Part shown: piece by piece, positions 54,226 through 63,455 of the stretch | Layout of the letters: each line of letters starts with the position of its first letter | Position numbering within the stretch: position 1 is the first letter of the stretch | Assembly: GCF_006175995.1 (NCBI RefSeq) | Contig: NZ_VDMB01000010.1 | Location: 1 to 64,000 of the forward strand | DNA: 64,000 nucleotides | Direction of reading: 5' to 3' | Source: Desulfobotulus mexicanus | Lineage (GTDB): Bacteria > Desulfobacterota > Desulfobacteria > Desulfobacterales > ASO4-4 | The notes under the pieces: model-generated | Told to the model about the DNA's origin: nothing | What the model saw: only the letters and a program-made list of their open reading frames with translations | The model's database searches: none | Program-made: the position numbers and the translations under genes

Positions 54226-56250
54226 TCAGGACCGGGTGTCGTCATCCTGTTTTTTATCCCTGTCTTCTTCCTGCTGTCCGGGTTCTTCAGGCTCAGGACT
54301 GTCATTTCCGTCCTGTCTGTCATCCTGATTTTCCTCTCCTGTATCCGGACTGATTCCGTCTTTTCCCTGTCCTGTATAGTTTTCCGGCCCTTTGCGTTCC
54401 GGTGCGTCGTAAAGATTGTCGTCATCGTCCATTTCCGGTAGATGGGAGGGAAAGATAATATCCGGGCGTATGGTTAAAATCAGATCATCCAGTTCTTTTC
54501 CGGAAACCGTTTCCTTGTCGAGAAGCATGGCCGAAAGCTTGTGCAGGATTTCAAGGTTATCTTTAAGTACTTCCAGTGCTTTCTCGTAGGCATTATGGAT
54601 AAGGCTGGAGATTTCATAATCAATTTTTCTCGCTGTCTCATCGGAATAATCCCGGTTCTGTCCAATGTCCCGGCCAAGAAAAATCTGTTCATCTCCCTTG
54701 GCATAGGAAATGGGGCCAAGGTCATCGCTCATGCCCCAGGAGCGGACCATGCGCTGAGCCACATCTGTTGCCTGTTTGATGTCATTGGCGGCCCCCGTGC
54801 TGATGCGCTTGAAGATGATTTCTTCGGCAGCCCGTCCGCCAAAGGCCACGGACAGTCCGCTGATCAGCTGGTCCTTGTAGCGGAATGCACTTTCATCGGG
54901 AAGGAACCAGGTGATACCTGCAGCCCGTCCTCTGGGGATGATGGTGATTTTGTTCACAGGATCCGTAAACGGCAGGAGCCTTGCAACAAGGGCGTGGCCA
55001 GCTTCATGGTAGGCCGTTACCTTTTTTTCCTCTTCACTCATGACATTGGATTTACGCTCAAGGCCCATATAGACTTTATCCTTGGCATCTTCAAAGTCCT
55101 TCATGTCCAGGAAATCCTTGTCCCGCTTGGCAGCTATCAGGGCGGCTTCATTGACCATGTTTTCTAAGTCTGCACCGGAAAAGCCGGGGGTGCCTTTGGC
55201 CAGCACCTTAATATTCACATCTTTCCCTATGGGGGATTTTTTCATGTGAACGCGCAGAATGGCCTCTCTGCCTGCAATATCAGGCAGGGGAACCACAACC
55301 TGCCGGTCAAAACGGCCGGGCCGCAGAAGGGCAGGATCGAGAACATCGGGTCTGTTGGTGGCGGCGATGAGTATGACTCCCTCATTGGATTCAAAGCCAT
55401 CCATTTCCACCAGCATCTGATTAAGGGTCTGCTCCCTTTCATCGTGTCCACCACCAAGGCCGGCACCCCTCTGGCGGCCTACGGCGTCAATTTCATCGAT
55501 GAAGATTATGCAGGGCGCATTTTTCTTGCCCTGATTGAAAAGATCCCGGACACGGGAAGCACCGACACCAACAAACATTTCCACAAAATCGGAACCGGAA
55601 ATACTGAAAAAAGGAACGCCTGCCTCTCCGGCAACGGCCCGGGCCAGTAGGGTTTTGCCTGTTCCGGGAGATCCTGTAAGCAGAACACCCTTTGGAATAC
55701 GTCCGCCGAGGCGGGTAAACTTTTTCGGATCCTTAAGAAAGTCTACAATTTCTTCCAGCTCTTCCTTGGCTTCTTCCACACCGGCCACATCCACAAATGT
55801 GACCCTTGTGGTATTTTCATCCATTAGCCGTGCCTTGCTCTTACCAAAACTCATGGCCTTGCCGCCACCGCCCTGCATCTGGCGCATGAAAAAGATCCAG
55901 ACACCTATCAGCAGAAGCATGGGAAGCCAGGAAACCAGTACTGTAAGAAACCATGGAGATTCCGCAGGAGGTCTGGCTTTAATGGCAACACCTTTGGTAC
56001 GGAGCATGGGAATGAGTTCCGTATCATCAGGGGCATAAACCTTGAAACGCTGGTTGGTCGGGGTGACCACCAGAAGATCATTACCCTGTATGGTGACATT
56101 GGAGACCTGGTCCCTGTCCACCATGGCTAGAAATTCGGAATATCCAATACTTTCCTCGGCATACTGGGGCTGGTTAAAGATGTTGTAAAGCATGATCATC
56201 ATGAGAATGATGACGAGCCACAGAGAAAGATTTTTATAAAATGGGTTCAA
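54226..56250 (-). CDS. ftsH: ATP-dependent zinc metalloprotease FtsH
   Basis: Protein of 674 residues. Two membrane helices (about 9-25 and 101-121) flank a periplasmic segment. AAA domain with Walker A GSPGTGKT (193-200) and Walker B IIFIDEID. Protease motif HEAGH at 415-419. The C-terminus is an unusually long Asp/Glu-rich tail (last 70 residues). Degrades membrane and regulatory proteins. Lies between tilS and folP, a common order. Confidence 0.96.
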   Translation of the reverse strand: MNPFYKNLSLWLVIILMMIMLYNIFNQPQYAEESIGYSEFLAMVDRDQVSNVTIQGNDLLVVTPTNQRFKVYAPDDTELIPMLRTKGVAIKARPPAESPWFLTVLVSWLPMLLLIGVWIFFMRQMQGGGGKAMSFGKSKARLMDENTTRVTFVDVAGVEEAKEELEEIVDFLKDPKKFTRLGGRIPKGVLLTGSPGTGKTLLARAVAGEAGVPFFSISGSDFVEMFVGVGASRVRDLFNQGKKNAPCIIFIDEIDAVGRQRGAGLGGGHDEREQTLNQMLVEMDGFESNEGVILIAATNRPDVLDPALLRPGRFDRQVVVPLPDIAGREAILRVHMKKSPIGKDVNIKVLAKGTPGFSGADLENMVNEAALIAAKRDKDFLDMKDFEDAKDKVYMGLERKSNVMSEEEKKVTAYHEAGHALVARLLPFTDPVNKITIIPRGRAAGITWFLPDESAFRYKDQLISGLSVAFGGRAAEEIIFKRISTGAANDIKQATDVAQRMVRSWGMSDDLGPISYAKGDEQIFLGRDIGQNRDYSDETARKIDYEISSLIHNAYEKALEVLKDNLEILHKLSAMLLDKETVSGKELDDLILTIRPDIIFPSHLPEMDDDDNLYDAPERKGPENYTGQGKDGISPDTGEENQDDRQDGNDSPEPEEPGQQEEDRDKKQDDDTRS

Positions 56251-56624
56251 AGCGCCCTCCCGGAGCGTGGATGTTTGTCCGTAAATAAAGGTTGGATGGA
56301 AAAAATTTCCGGGCCATCTGATCAGGAATGAATTGTAATCTTTTAATAATATCCTTGATAAGCCGCAAAAAAAAATCCTTTTACCTGATACGGATGAAAC
56401 AGTGGATTTTTTACCATATATGGAATTGCCTTATGACAAAACGTCCTGCACATAATAATCACAATCCTGCATCAGGCAAGTCAGCCCGGGTGTATATAGC
56501 CTGCTGGCTCCCTTGTGCAGGGCATATCTGGCCTTCATTGTCTTCAGGATAAACTGAATACAATGAATATCCCTATTCCTATAACACACCCGGTGGAATT
56601 TCGTGAAGGTTCTTCATGTTTTTT
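56251..56624. other. intergenic region tilS/ftsH
   Basis: AT-rich; should hold the ftsH promoter. TGAAG/CTTCA with eight Ts follows near 56600 on the plus strand, too short to call with confidence. No gene seen. Confidence 0.4.
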
Positions 56625-58037
56625 TTAGAGTTTTTCATCATACCATAAAAGCCATACAGGCCTGTCTTTGGAGTTTTCAGCCTTGTTTTTTTCATCCGGT
56701 GGCAGCCCCGGTACCCAGATGATACCTTCTTTTACTGCAATAACAGGCCTTTTTCGGCGAAGCTCTTTTGGGATTTTTTTTTCTGAGAACAGTCGCATCA
56801 GTTTTCTGCTTCCTCCCCGGCCCCATGGATGCATGCGATCACCCGGCAGGGGGGCACGGATGGTCAGGGGAAACAGCCGGTCTGAAATCGATGTATACAT
56901 ATCCGAAGGAGTATCGGATGGCTGCTGACCTAAAATCTCAAGTCTTCCGAAACCATGGGGAAGGAGAATGCTTGCGGGCAGCTTTTCAGGCAGAGGCAGT
57001 TCCTTTGAAAAAAAAGGCAGAGGGCTTTCTTTTTCTCTCAGGGAATGTTCTGCTTTTTTGATTTCAAGGATGTTTTGGGAAAGCCGGACAAGAATTTTTC
57101 CTGGAAGATGAAGCTCGCTGGACTCTGTGGATTGAAGGGCTTTTTGTATGGCTTCCACATGGGGCAGGGTGATGGACTGCAGGTTTCCCTGAATCTGGAA
57201 GATGGCATGGCGCAGGATACGGGCCTGATGTCCGGGAAACAGCAGCGAGAGTTTCCTGCCATCTAAGATAACAGCATTGCTTTTCTCTTCCAGCAGCAGG
57301 CTGCTGTAAGTTTTTTCAGCCATGGAGTTCATCCACCTGTTTTCTTCTGCGGCAATGTTTCCTGTGCGCAGAAGGCCTTTGCGGATGGCAGGATTGAAAT
57401 TGTTTTCCAGCAGGGGAATGAGCTGATGCCGGATGCGGTTACGCAGAAAACGGGTATCTGTATTGGACGGATCTTCTTTCCAGGAAAGTCCCTTGTCTTT
57501 AAGGTAAGAGATTATTTCCTTTCTCTCCATGTCGATCAGCGGCCTGACAACATATCCGTCCCGAATGGCGGGAATTCCCCCAAGACCGTCAGGACCGCAA
57601 CCCCGTATAAGATTCATGAGGATCTGTTCTGTTCTGTCACCGGCATGGTGGGCTGTGGCAATCCGGGTATATTTTTTCGTTTTCATTAAAAAATTAAAGA
57701 AATTATACCGGGCCATGCGACCGGCCTCTTCGCAGCCGAGGCCGGGATACTCCCTGTGAAGGGAAACTTTGTGGCTGTGGAAGGGTATGCCAAGTTGCGC
57801 AGCCTGATCAGCCACAAAGGATTCTTCTTCATCCGCTTCGGGTCTGAGACTATGGTTCAGATGGGCAACTCCCATAAAAGCACCATGCAGGTTTTTGAGG
57901 TCTGCAAGGCCATGGAGCAGGGCCATGGAGTCGGCGCCACCGGACACGGCGATCAGGATACTGTCTTCCTTCTGCCACATTTTGTGGATGGTAAGGGCCG
58001 TGATAATTTTTTTTAGGAAAAAAGACTGCGTATTCAA
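56625..58037 (-). CDS. tilS: tRNA(Ile)-lysidine synthetase
   Basis: Protein of 470 residues. PP-loop SGGADS (32-37), HLNHSLRPEADEEE, ATAHHAGDRTEQILMNLIRG and RNRIRHQLIPLLE. C-terminal substrate domain, RAPLPGDRMHPWGRGGSRKLMRLFSEKKIP. Converts C34 of tRNA-Ile(CAU) to lysidine. Confidence 0.94.
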   Translation of the reverse strand: MNTQSFFLKKIITALTIHKMWQKEDSILIAVSGGADSMALLHGLADLKNLHGAFMGVAHLNHSLRPEADEEESFVADQAAQLGIPFHSHKVSLHREYPGLGCEEAGRMARYNFFNFLMKTKKYTRIATAHHAGDRTEQILMNLIRGCGPDGLGGIPAIRDGYVVRPLIDMERKEIISYLKDKGLSWKEDPSNTDTRFLRNRIRHQLIPLLENNFNPAIRKGLLRTGNIAAEENRWMNSMAEKTYSSLLLEEKSNAVILDGRKLSLLFPGHQARILRHAIFQIQGNLQSITLPHVEAIQKALQSTESSELHLPGKILVRLSQNILEIKKAEHSLREKESPLPFFSKELPLPEKLPASILLPHGFGRLEILGQQPSDTPSDMYTSISDRLFPLTIRAPLPGDRMHPWGRGGSRKLMRLFSEKKIPKELRRKRPVIAVKEGIIWVPGLPPDEKNKAENSKDRPVWLLWYDEKL

Positions 58038-58079
58038 GGGTGGTTTATGCTTTCTTTTAAAAACTAAGTGAAGAATGTC

Positions 58080-58108
58080 TTGTCAAGAAGCTTATGGGTC
58101 TGTATATT
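58080..58108 (+). promoter_or_regulatory. promoter of the SRP RNA gene
   Basis: TTGTCA and TATATT separated by 17 bases, placing the start of transcription a few bases before the RNA's closing stem. Confidence 0.7.
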
Positions 58109-58123
58109 CCCCCAGTGAATGAG

Positions 58124-58251
58124 CCTCCAGGGGTATCCTGACCGGCCGCTGCGTAACATACCATCATGAACCTCGTCAGATCCGGAAGGAAGCAGCGATA
58201 AGTGAAACGGTATGTGTCGTGGATCGATCCCGGTCAGGATACCCTTGGAGG
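58124..58251 (+). ncRNA. ffs: signal recognition particle RNA (4.5S-like)
   Basis: The conserved core GTCAGATCCGGAAGGAAGCAGC, split as GTCAGA plus CCGGAAGGAAGCAGC, is the Ffh-binding helix 8 with its GGAA tetraloop. The ends pair over more than 20 bases: CCTCCAGGGGTATCCTGACC with GGTCAGGATACCCTTGGAGG. Length about 128 bases, a little longer than E. coli 4.5S RNA. T-rich sequence follows as terminator. Exact ends estimated from the stem. Confidence 0.9.
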
Positions 58252-58282
58252 TTTGTTTTATTTTTGCCTTTGCAAATTTACC

Positions 58283-59350
58283 TTAAGCTTTTTCATTTCC
58301 TTCCTCTGCCCATGAAACAACACTGTTTTTCCCCCTTTTTTTTGCTTTGTACATGGCCTGGTCCGCAAGGAGAAGTAGTTCCTTTCTGGTGACGGCATCA
58401 TCAGGATAAATAGCAAAGCCGAGACTGGCAGTTACATGTACAGGGGGCTGCGGATCAGATTGCAGGAAGGGTGTTCTGCGGATGGCGTTGAGAATTTTCG
58501 TACATTTTTCATGCGCATTTATTCTGTTGCAGTCAGGAAAGATCATCACATACTCATCTCCCCCGTATTTTATTACAATATCTTTTTTACTCAGAGCTGC
58601 TTTTACGGTTTGTCCTACTTCACGGAGAACCTCTGAGCCCATCAGGTGTCCCCTTGTATCGACAACTGTTTTGAAGTGATCCATATCCATAAAAACCACA
58701 GCCGCTTTTTTATTTTCAGTGTGTAGCGCATGGAGCATTTTTTCTAAAAGTTCATGCATGTATCTGGCATTGTACAGGCCTGTATATTCATCTGTAATGC
58801 TGAGAAGACGAATGTGGTCCAGGAACTGGGCATTTCTTATGGCAATGGCTGCGTAATCCGCAAGCAGCATCAAAATGGGGAGATGCAGTTCTTTAAAAAT
58901 TTTTACGTCTTCAAGGTTAAGAATTTCAATGACGCCAAGAACTTTACCATGGATGCACAGTGGAAGACAGAAGGCGGACCGGGTTTCAAAGCCGGTGACG
59001 GCATCAATGCCCGGAAAAAAGCGGGGGTCATTCTTTACGGATGGTACAAAGAGGGACTCTCCGCTTTCAGCCACATACCCGGCAATCCCTCTGCCCTTTT
59101 CAATGGTGACATCCGAAAGGAATTCTTTATCAATACCAACAATAATTTTAAAGCTCAGCTCACCGCTATCTTCGTTTCGAAGCAGCAGAGACCAGTGCTC
59201 AGCTGCAACAAAACTGCTGATTTTTTCCATGATCAGCTGTAGGATTTCGTTGAGATCCAGGGTGGATGTCAGGGTTTTTCCTACCTCAAGGCAGGCCAGC
59301 AGTGCCTTGGATTCAAGTGGCTGATTCATTTCTTCTGCCAGAGGCCCCAT
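58283..59350 (-). CDS. GAF-GGDEF diguanylate cyclase
   Basis: Protein of 355 residues. GAF domain (about 30-170) then GGDEF (about 190-350) with active site YGGDEYVMIFPD; Y replaces the usual F. The inhibitory site RxxD is not seen (SKKD at that position), so product inhibition may be lacking. MDMDHFKTVVD binds metal and GTP. Makes cyclic di-GMP. Starts with ATG at 350, another Met seven codons later is possible. Confidence 0.88.
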   Translation of the reverse strand: MGPLAEEMNQPLESKALLACLEVGKTLTSTLDLNEILQLIMEKISSFVAAEHWSLLLRNEDSGELSFKIIVGIDKEFLSDVTIEKGRGIAGYVAESGESLFVPSVKNDPRFFPGIDAVTGFETRSAFCLPLCIHGKVLGVIEILNLEDVKIFKELHLPILMLLADYAAIAIRNAQFLDHIRLLSITDEYTGLYNARYMHELLEKMLHALHTENKKAAVVFMDMDHFKTVVDTRGHLMGSEVLREVGQTVKAALSKKDIVIKYGGDEYVMIFPDCNRINAHEKCTKILNAIRRTPFLQSDPQPPVHVTASLGFAIYPDDAVTRKELLLLADQAMYKAKKRGKNSVVSWAEEGNEKA

Positions 59351-60034
59351 GTGTTTTCCGTTTCTTTTCTGTTTTACCAGTTATGATTTTTTATTGGGAA
59401 TTTGTTGATTTTTTGCGTGCAAACCAGGAAATCAGTATCAGATTTCAAATTACAGGCAAAGGGAAAGATTTTCAAGCTGGTTGAAAGGTGCATTATGATA
59501 TCCGGGTGTTTTATGTCGAGGGTAAATCTCTGGATTTATGGATATGAAATTTTATGGGTGCTGTAAATTTTTAAGATCATATTAAGAAATTATGGAGGGG
59601 AGGGTTATCGCCGGGTGTCCTGGTCGAAGGGACACCCAGCCTGGCAGGTATTTGGCGAGTTATATGGATGGGACCGGAATGATCTCCGGTTTTAAGTGGG
59701 CTAGGTTACCTTGTTAAGGATAACCCGACCGGGGTAGGGCATTGAATCACTTGGACTCATAGTTTTGTATTGCATCTTGCGTGCCATGTTTTGGGTGTTT
59801 TATGTTTTTATAGTATTTGTATTTGAAAACATTACTCTTATTTTTTTGAAGCAAGGTCTGGTCTATGATTTGATGTTTTTTCTGGTACTGAATAAGGTTC
59901 TTTTTTTCGGAAAAGGAAAAAAAGATTGGATAAAAAAGATGCAGCAGGCGGAGTGGCGGATACAAAAGAGCCGATGTTCACTATTGTCGAACGCTGTGTT
60001 GCCCAGATAAAAAACCATTTCCGGACTTGGTGAT
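59351..60034. other. long intergenic region between speB and the GGDEF gene
   Basis: Contains the structured element at 59602-59726. The right part (59760-60010) is AT-rich with short open frames on both strands, not supported as genes. A 35-codon frame ending at 60032 (VERCVAQIKNHF) lacks a good start. Confidence 0.5.
59602..59726. repeat. structured intergenic element with competing stems
   Basis: GGGTTATC (59602-59609) pairs with GATAACCC (59719-59726), closing a region that holds hairpins GGGTGTCC/GGACACCC and ACCGGA/TCCGGT. GGTTACC (59704-59710) can instead pair with the same GGATAACC. Two exclusive folds suggest a regulatory RNA, on either strand. No known riboswitch consensus recognised. 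Confidence 0.5.
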
Positions 60035-60913
60035 TCAGGGAAGTCTGGATTGTCTCTGGATTATTCCCATGGTCTGATAAATCAGGTGAGCCGCTGTAAA
60101 ATCGGCATGGTGCAGGCCGTTAATGGGGGCCAGTTCCACGCAGTCAAAGCCGATGATTCTGCGTCCTGTTACGGATTTAGCAATAACGTCAAGGGTCTGA
60201 TACCATGACAGTCCTCCGGGAACAGGGGTTCCAGTGGATGGCATCACCGTAGGATCAATGCCGTCCACATCAATGGTAAGCCAGATACGCTCAGGAAAAT
60301 CATGGGGCAGAAGCTTGTTTGGTATTCCTGAAAGGGCAATGGCCGATGCATCCAGATGTGCCACGGGAAAGGCTTCCCTGAAGTCCGCTTCTTCTGAACA
60401 GAGGGCACGGACTCCCACCTGAAAAACCCGATGACCAAGATCCAGTGCCCTGCGCATGACCGAGGCATGGCTATAGGGGTTTCCTTCGTAGGAATCCCTG
60501 AGATCCGCATGGGCATCAATCTGTACTATGCCGATTTCTCCGAATCGTTCCTTTGCTGCCATTAGTCCGCCCAGGGTCACTGTGTGTTCCCCCCCTAAAA
60601 GCACGGGAATGCCATATCTGGAAAAAACACTGTCACAGGCTCCGGCAATACGGGAAAGGACTTTGGCGGGGGAAGACTCACAGGCTATGGGTGGATGGGT
60701 CCATATGCCAAGGTTGGCAGGCTCATCCACACCGTCAAAACGTTCCAGCTGGTCCGAAGCTTTTAATATGGCCGAAGGTCCCCTGGCCGTGCCTCCGCCA
60801 TAGGATACGCTGGCCTCCCAGGGTACTGGAATGACATGAAAGAGGCATTTGTCCGGGTTGTTTCCCGGATTTTCACTGGCCAGAAAAAAAGGATAATCGT
60901 TGTTATTTTCCAT
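60035..60913 (-). CDS. speB: agmatinase
   Basis: Protein of 292 residues from MENNNDYPFF. Manganese ligands: H110 in GGEHT, D133/H135/D137 in DAHAD and the later DVDGIDP. SYGGGTARGPSAI is the family start. Converts agmatine to putrescine and urea. An upstream in-frame start would lie inside the remnant foldback element; AGAAAGG is the ribosome binding site for the chosen start. Confidence 0.92.
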   Translation of the reverse strand: MENNNDYPFFLASENPGNNPDKCLFHVIPVPWEASVSYGGGTARGPSAILKASDQLERFDGVDEPANLGIWTHPPIACESSPAKVLSRIAGACDSVFSRYGIPVLLGGEHTVTLGGLMAAKERFGEIGIVQIDAHADLRDSYEGNPYSHASVMRRALDLGHRVFQVGVRALCSEEADFREAFPVAHLDASAIALSGIPNKLLPHDFPERIWLTIDVDGIDPTVMPSTGTPVPGGLSWYQTLDVIAKSVTGRRIIGFDCVELAPINGLHHADFTAAHLIYQTMGIIQRQSRLP

Positions 60914-60925
60914 GAAAGCCTTTCT

Positions 60926-61020
60926 GTAATTATTCAGCACATTTTATTCTGAAATGCATGCTTTGTAATTATAGTGGATTACTACAGTTTGGGTGCCTAT
61001 ACAGCTGCCTTTCCGTCATT
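60926..61020 (+). repeat. decayed copy of the foldback element
   Basis: Left end GTAATTATTCAGCACATTTT and the following ATTCTGAAAT match the ends of the full copies. GGGTGCCTAT then resembles their right arm. Most of the hairpin is gone and the right terminal repeat is missing; the right limit is approximate. Confidence 0.6.
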
Positions 61021-61068
61021 AGGCCTTGCAAATGAAAAAGATATTGAATAAATACGACTTTCTTATAC

Positions 61069-62238
61069 TCAGCCCAGTCTTGTTTTAAAGTCCTGATACC
61101 CGAATTTTCGTTCCAGATGCATTTTCCCTTCCATGTCAATGCGGTAGATGGAAGGCAGGGGAATGCCGTTGAAGGTATTGGTTTTCACCATGGAGTAGTG
61201 GGCCATGTCCGTGAAGACCAGCCGGTCTCCCACGGCAAGGGGGGCGTCAAAACTGTAGCGGCCGATATTGTCCCCGGCAAGGCAGGAGAGTCCGCCCAGC
61301 TGATAGGCATGGGCCTTTTCCCCCTCTTCCCCGGCTCCGATGATCTGCGGCCTGTAGGGCATTTCCAGCACATCGGGCATGTGGCAGGTGGCGGAGCTGT
61401 CCAGGATGGCGTGGGTATCCGGGCCTGAGCCTGCGATGTCCAGCACCTCGGCCACAAGAAAGCCCGTGTCCAGGGCAATGGCTTCTCCCGGTTCCAGATA
61501 CACGGGGATATTGTTGAAGCGTTTTCTGAAGTCCGTGATCAGGCGGCAGAGCTTTTCCAGATCATAATCCTGCCTTGAAATATGGTGGCCACCGCCGAAG
61601 TTCACCCATTTCATGGAGGGGATGAATTCTCCGAAGTGCTGAACAAAGCCTTCCAGCACGATTTCCAGTTCGTGGCTGTTCTGCTCGCAGAGGGCATGAA
61701 AATGCAGTCCCTCTATGCCCTCAAGCATATCCGGCCTGAAATCCTTATGCCTGACTCCCAGCCGGGAGCCGGGTGCACAGGGATCGTAGATGGCAACCCT
61801 GCCCACGGAGCGCTCCGGGTTCACCCGGATTCCGCAGCTGATTTTCCTGGGGGCTGAGAGCACCATGGGTTTAAAACGCTCCCACAGGGAAAAGGAGTTG
61901 AAGACCAGATGATCTGTGATGGAAAGAAAGCTTTCCATGTCCTCTTTGCTGAAGGCTGCGGCAAAGGCGTGTACCTCGCCGCCAAAGGTTTCCTTTCCAA
62001 GCATGGCCTCATGCACGGAGCTGGCGCAGGTGCCGTCAAGGCTTTTTCGGATCAGGGGAAAGGTGGAGAACATGGAAAAACCCTTCAAAGCCAGAAGGAT
62101 GTGACATCCTGTCCGCTCCTTTACCTCCCGCAGGCGGGCAAGGTTTTTTTCTATGCGCCTTTCATCCACCACAAAGGCGGGTGTGGAGATGGTGTGGGGG
62201 TCAAAGCCCAGGGCTTTTCCAAGGAAGTCCGTCAGCAT
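61069..62238 (-). CDS. nspC: carboxynorspermidine/carboxyspermidine decarboxylase
   Basis: Protein of 389 residues, alanine-racemase-fold decarboxylase. PLP lysine K52 in LLALKGFSMF. WVNFGGGHHIS, EPGEAIAL and HAILDSSATCHMPDVLEMPYRP are NspC motifs. Final step making spermidine. Start overlaps the dehydrogenase stop. Confidence 0.93.
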   Translation of the reverse strand: MLTDFLGKALGFDPHTISTPAFVVDERRIEKNLARLREVKERTGCHILLALKGFSMFSTFPLIRKSLDGTCASSVHEAMLGKETFGGEVHAFAAAFSKEDMESFLSITDHLVFNSFSLWERFKPMVLSAPRKISCGIRVNPERSVGRVAIYDPCAPGSRLGVRHKDFRPDMLEGIEGLHFHALCEQNSHELEIVLEGFVQHFGEFIPSMKWVNFGGGHHISRQDYDLEKLCRLITDFRKRFNNIPVYLEPGEAIALDTGFLVAEVLDIAGSGPDTHAILDSSATCHMPDVLEMPYRPQIIGAGEEGEKAHAYQLGGLSCLAGDNIGRYSFDAPLAVGDRLVFTDMAHYSMVKTNTFNGIPLPSIYRIDMEGKMHLERKFGYQDFKTRLG

Positions 62239-63416
62239 TAGAGAATCACTTCCTTCCAGGGCAGTCCGTGAAGGTTCAGGGCTTCCATGAAGGGGTCGGG
62301 ATCCAGTTCTTCCATATTAAAGACTCCCTTGCCCGTCCATTTGCCCGTGAGCATCATTTTGGCACCGATCATGGCCGGAACGCCTGTGGTGTAGGAGATG
62401 GCCTGTGAACCCACTTCAGCATAGGCCTCTTCGTGGCTGCAGATATTATAGATATAGACGGTTTTTTCTTTTCCGTCTTTCACGCCCTTCATGAGGCAGC
62501 CGATGCAGGTGCGGCCCTTGGTAAGGGGGCCGAGGCTTCCGGGATCGGGGAGAACGGCCTTCAGGAATTCGATGGGTGCGATCTTCTGGCCCTTGATTTC
62601 CACGGGATCAATGCGGGTCATGCCCACATTCTCAAGGACCTTCAGGTGGGTGAGGTAGGCATCGGAAAAGGTCATCCAGAAGCGGGCTCGCTTCAGGCCT
62701 TTAAGGTTTTTCACCAGAGACTCCAGCTCCTCATGGTAGAGGAGAAAGCATTTTTTGGGGCCGATGCCTTCGGGAAAATCATAGGTCATGGACCAGGAGA
62801 GGGGATCGGTTTCCACCCATTCGCCCTGCTCCCAATACCGGCCCCTCTGGGTGATTTCCCTGATATTGATTTCCGGGTTGAAATTGGTGGCAAAGGGCTT
62901 GCCGTGGTCGCCTGCGTTGCAGTCAATGATATCAAGGGTATGGATTTCGTCAAAGTGATGCTTCTGGGCATAGGCGCAGAAAACATTGGTGACACCGGGG
63001 TCAAAGCCGCTGCCGAGAAGGGCCATGAGACCTTTCTCCTTAAAACGCTCCTGATAGGCCCACTGCCATTTATACTCAAATTTTGCCACATCCGGTGGTT
63101 CGTAGTTGGCTGTATCCAGATAATGCACGCCGGTTTCAAGGCAGGCGTCCATGATGGCAAGATCCTGATAGGGCAGGGCCACGTTGATGACCATTTTCGG
63201 CTGAAACTGACGTATCAGGGCCACGGTGTCAGCCACCTTGTCCGCATCCAGTGCGGCTGTCTGTATGGGGCGATTAAGCTGGACTGCAATGCGGTCGCAT
63301 TTTTCCTTTGTGCGGCTTGCAAGCATGATTTCGGAAAAAATGTCGGGAAGCTGGGCGCATTTGTGGACCACCACCTGACCGACACCGCCGGCACCGATAA
63401 TTAAAACCCTGGACAT
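62238..63416 (-). CDS. carboxynorspermidine/carboxyspermidine dehydrogenase
   Basis: Protein of 392 residues, saccharopine-dehydrogenase fold. Rossmann motif GAGGVGQVV (8-16). DTANYEPPDVAK, LLGSGFDPGVTNVFCAYA and HGKPFATNFNPEINIREI are typical of the carboxyspermidine dehydrogenase group. Joins putrescine and aspartate semialdehyde. Coupled to nspC by TAATG. Confidence 0.92.
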   Translation of the reverse strand: MSRVLIIGAGGVGQVVVHKCAQLPDIFSEIMLASRTKEKCDRIAVQLNRPIQTAALDADKVADTVALIRQFQPKMVINVALPYQDLAIMDACLETGVHYLDTANYEPPDVAKFEYKWQWAYQERFKEKGLMALLGSGFDPGVTNVFCAYAQKHHFDEIHTLDIIDCNAGDHGKPFATNFNPEINIREITQRGRYWEQGEWVETDPLSWSMTYDFPEGIGPKKCFLLYHEELESLVKNLKGLKRARFWMTFSDAYLTHLKVLENVGMTRIDPVEIKGQKIAPIEFLKAVLPDPGSLGPLTKGRTCIGCLMKGVKDGKEKTVYIYNICSHEEAYAEVGSQAISYTTGVPAMIGAKMMLTGKWTGKGVFNMEELDPDPFMEALNLHGLPWKEVIL

Positions 63417-63455
63417 TGATTACCTCCCTTGTTTTTTTTGGTAGTTTTTAAGGTC

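Noticed and set aside
59765-60010. Short hydrophobic frames on both strands near 59.8-60 kb
   Set aside because: AT-rich DNA gives Phe/Leu/Ile-rich frames on one strand and Lys/Asn-rich on the other; neither has a good start.
62433-63404. 323-codon frame antisense to the carboxyspermidine dehydrogenase
   Set aside because: Shadow; no ribosome binding site or known motif.
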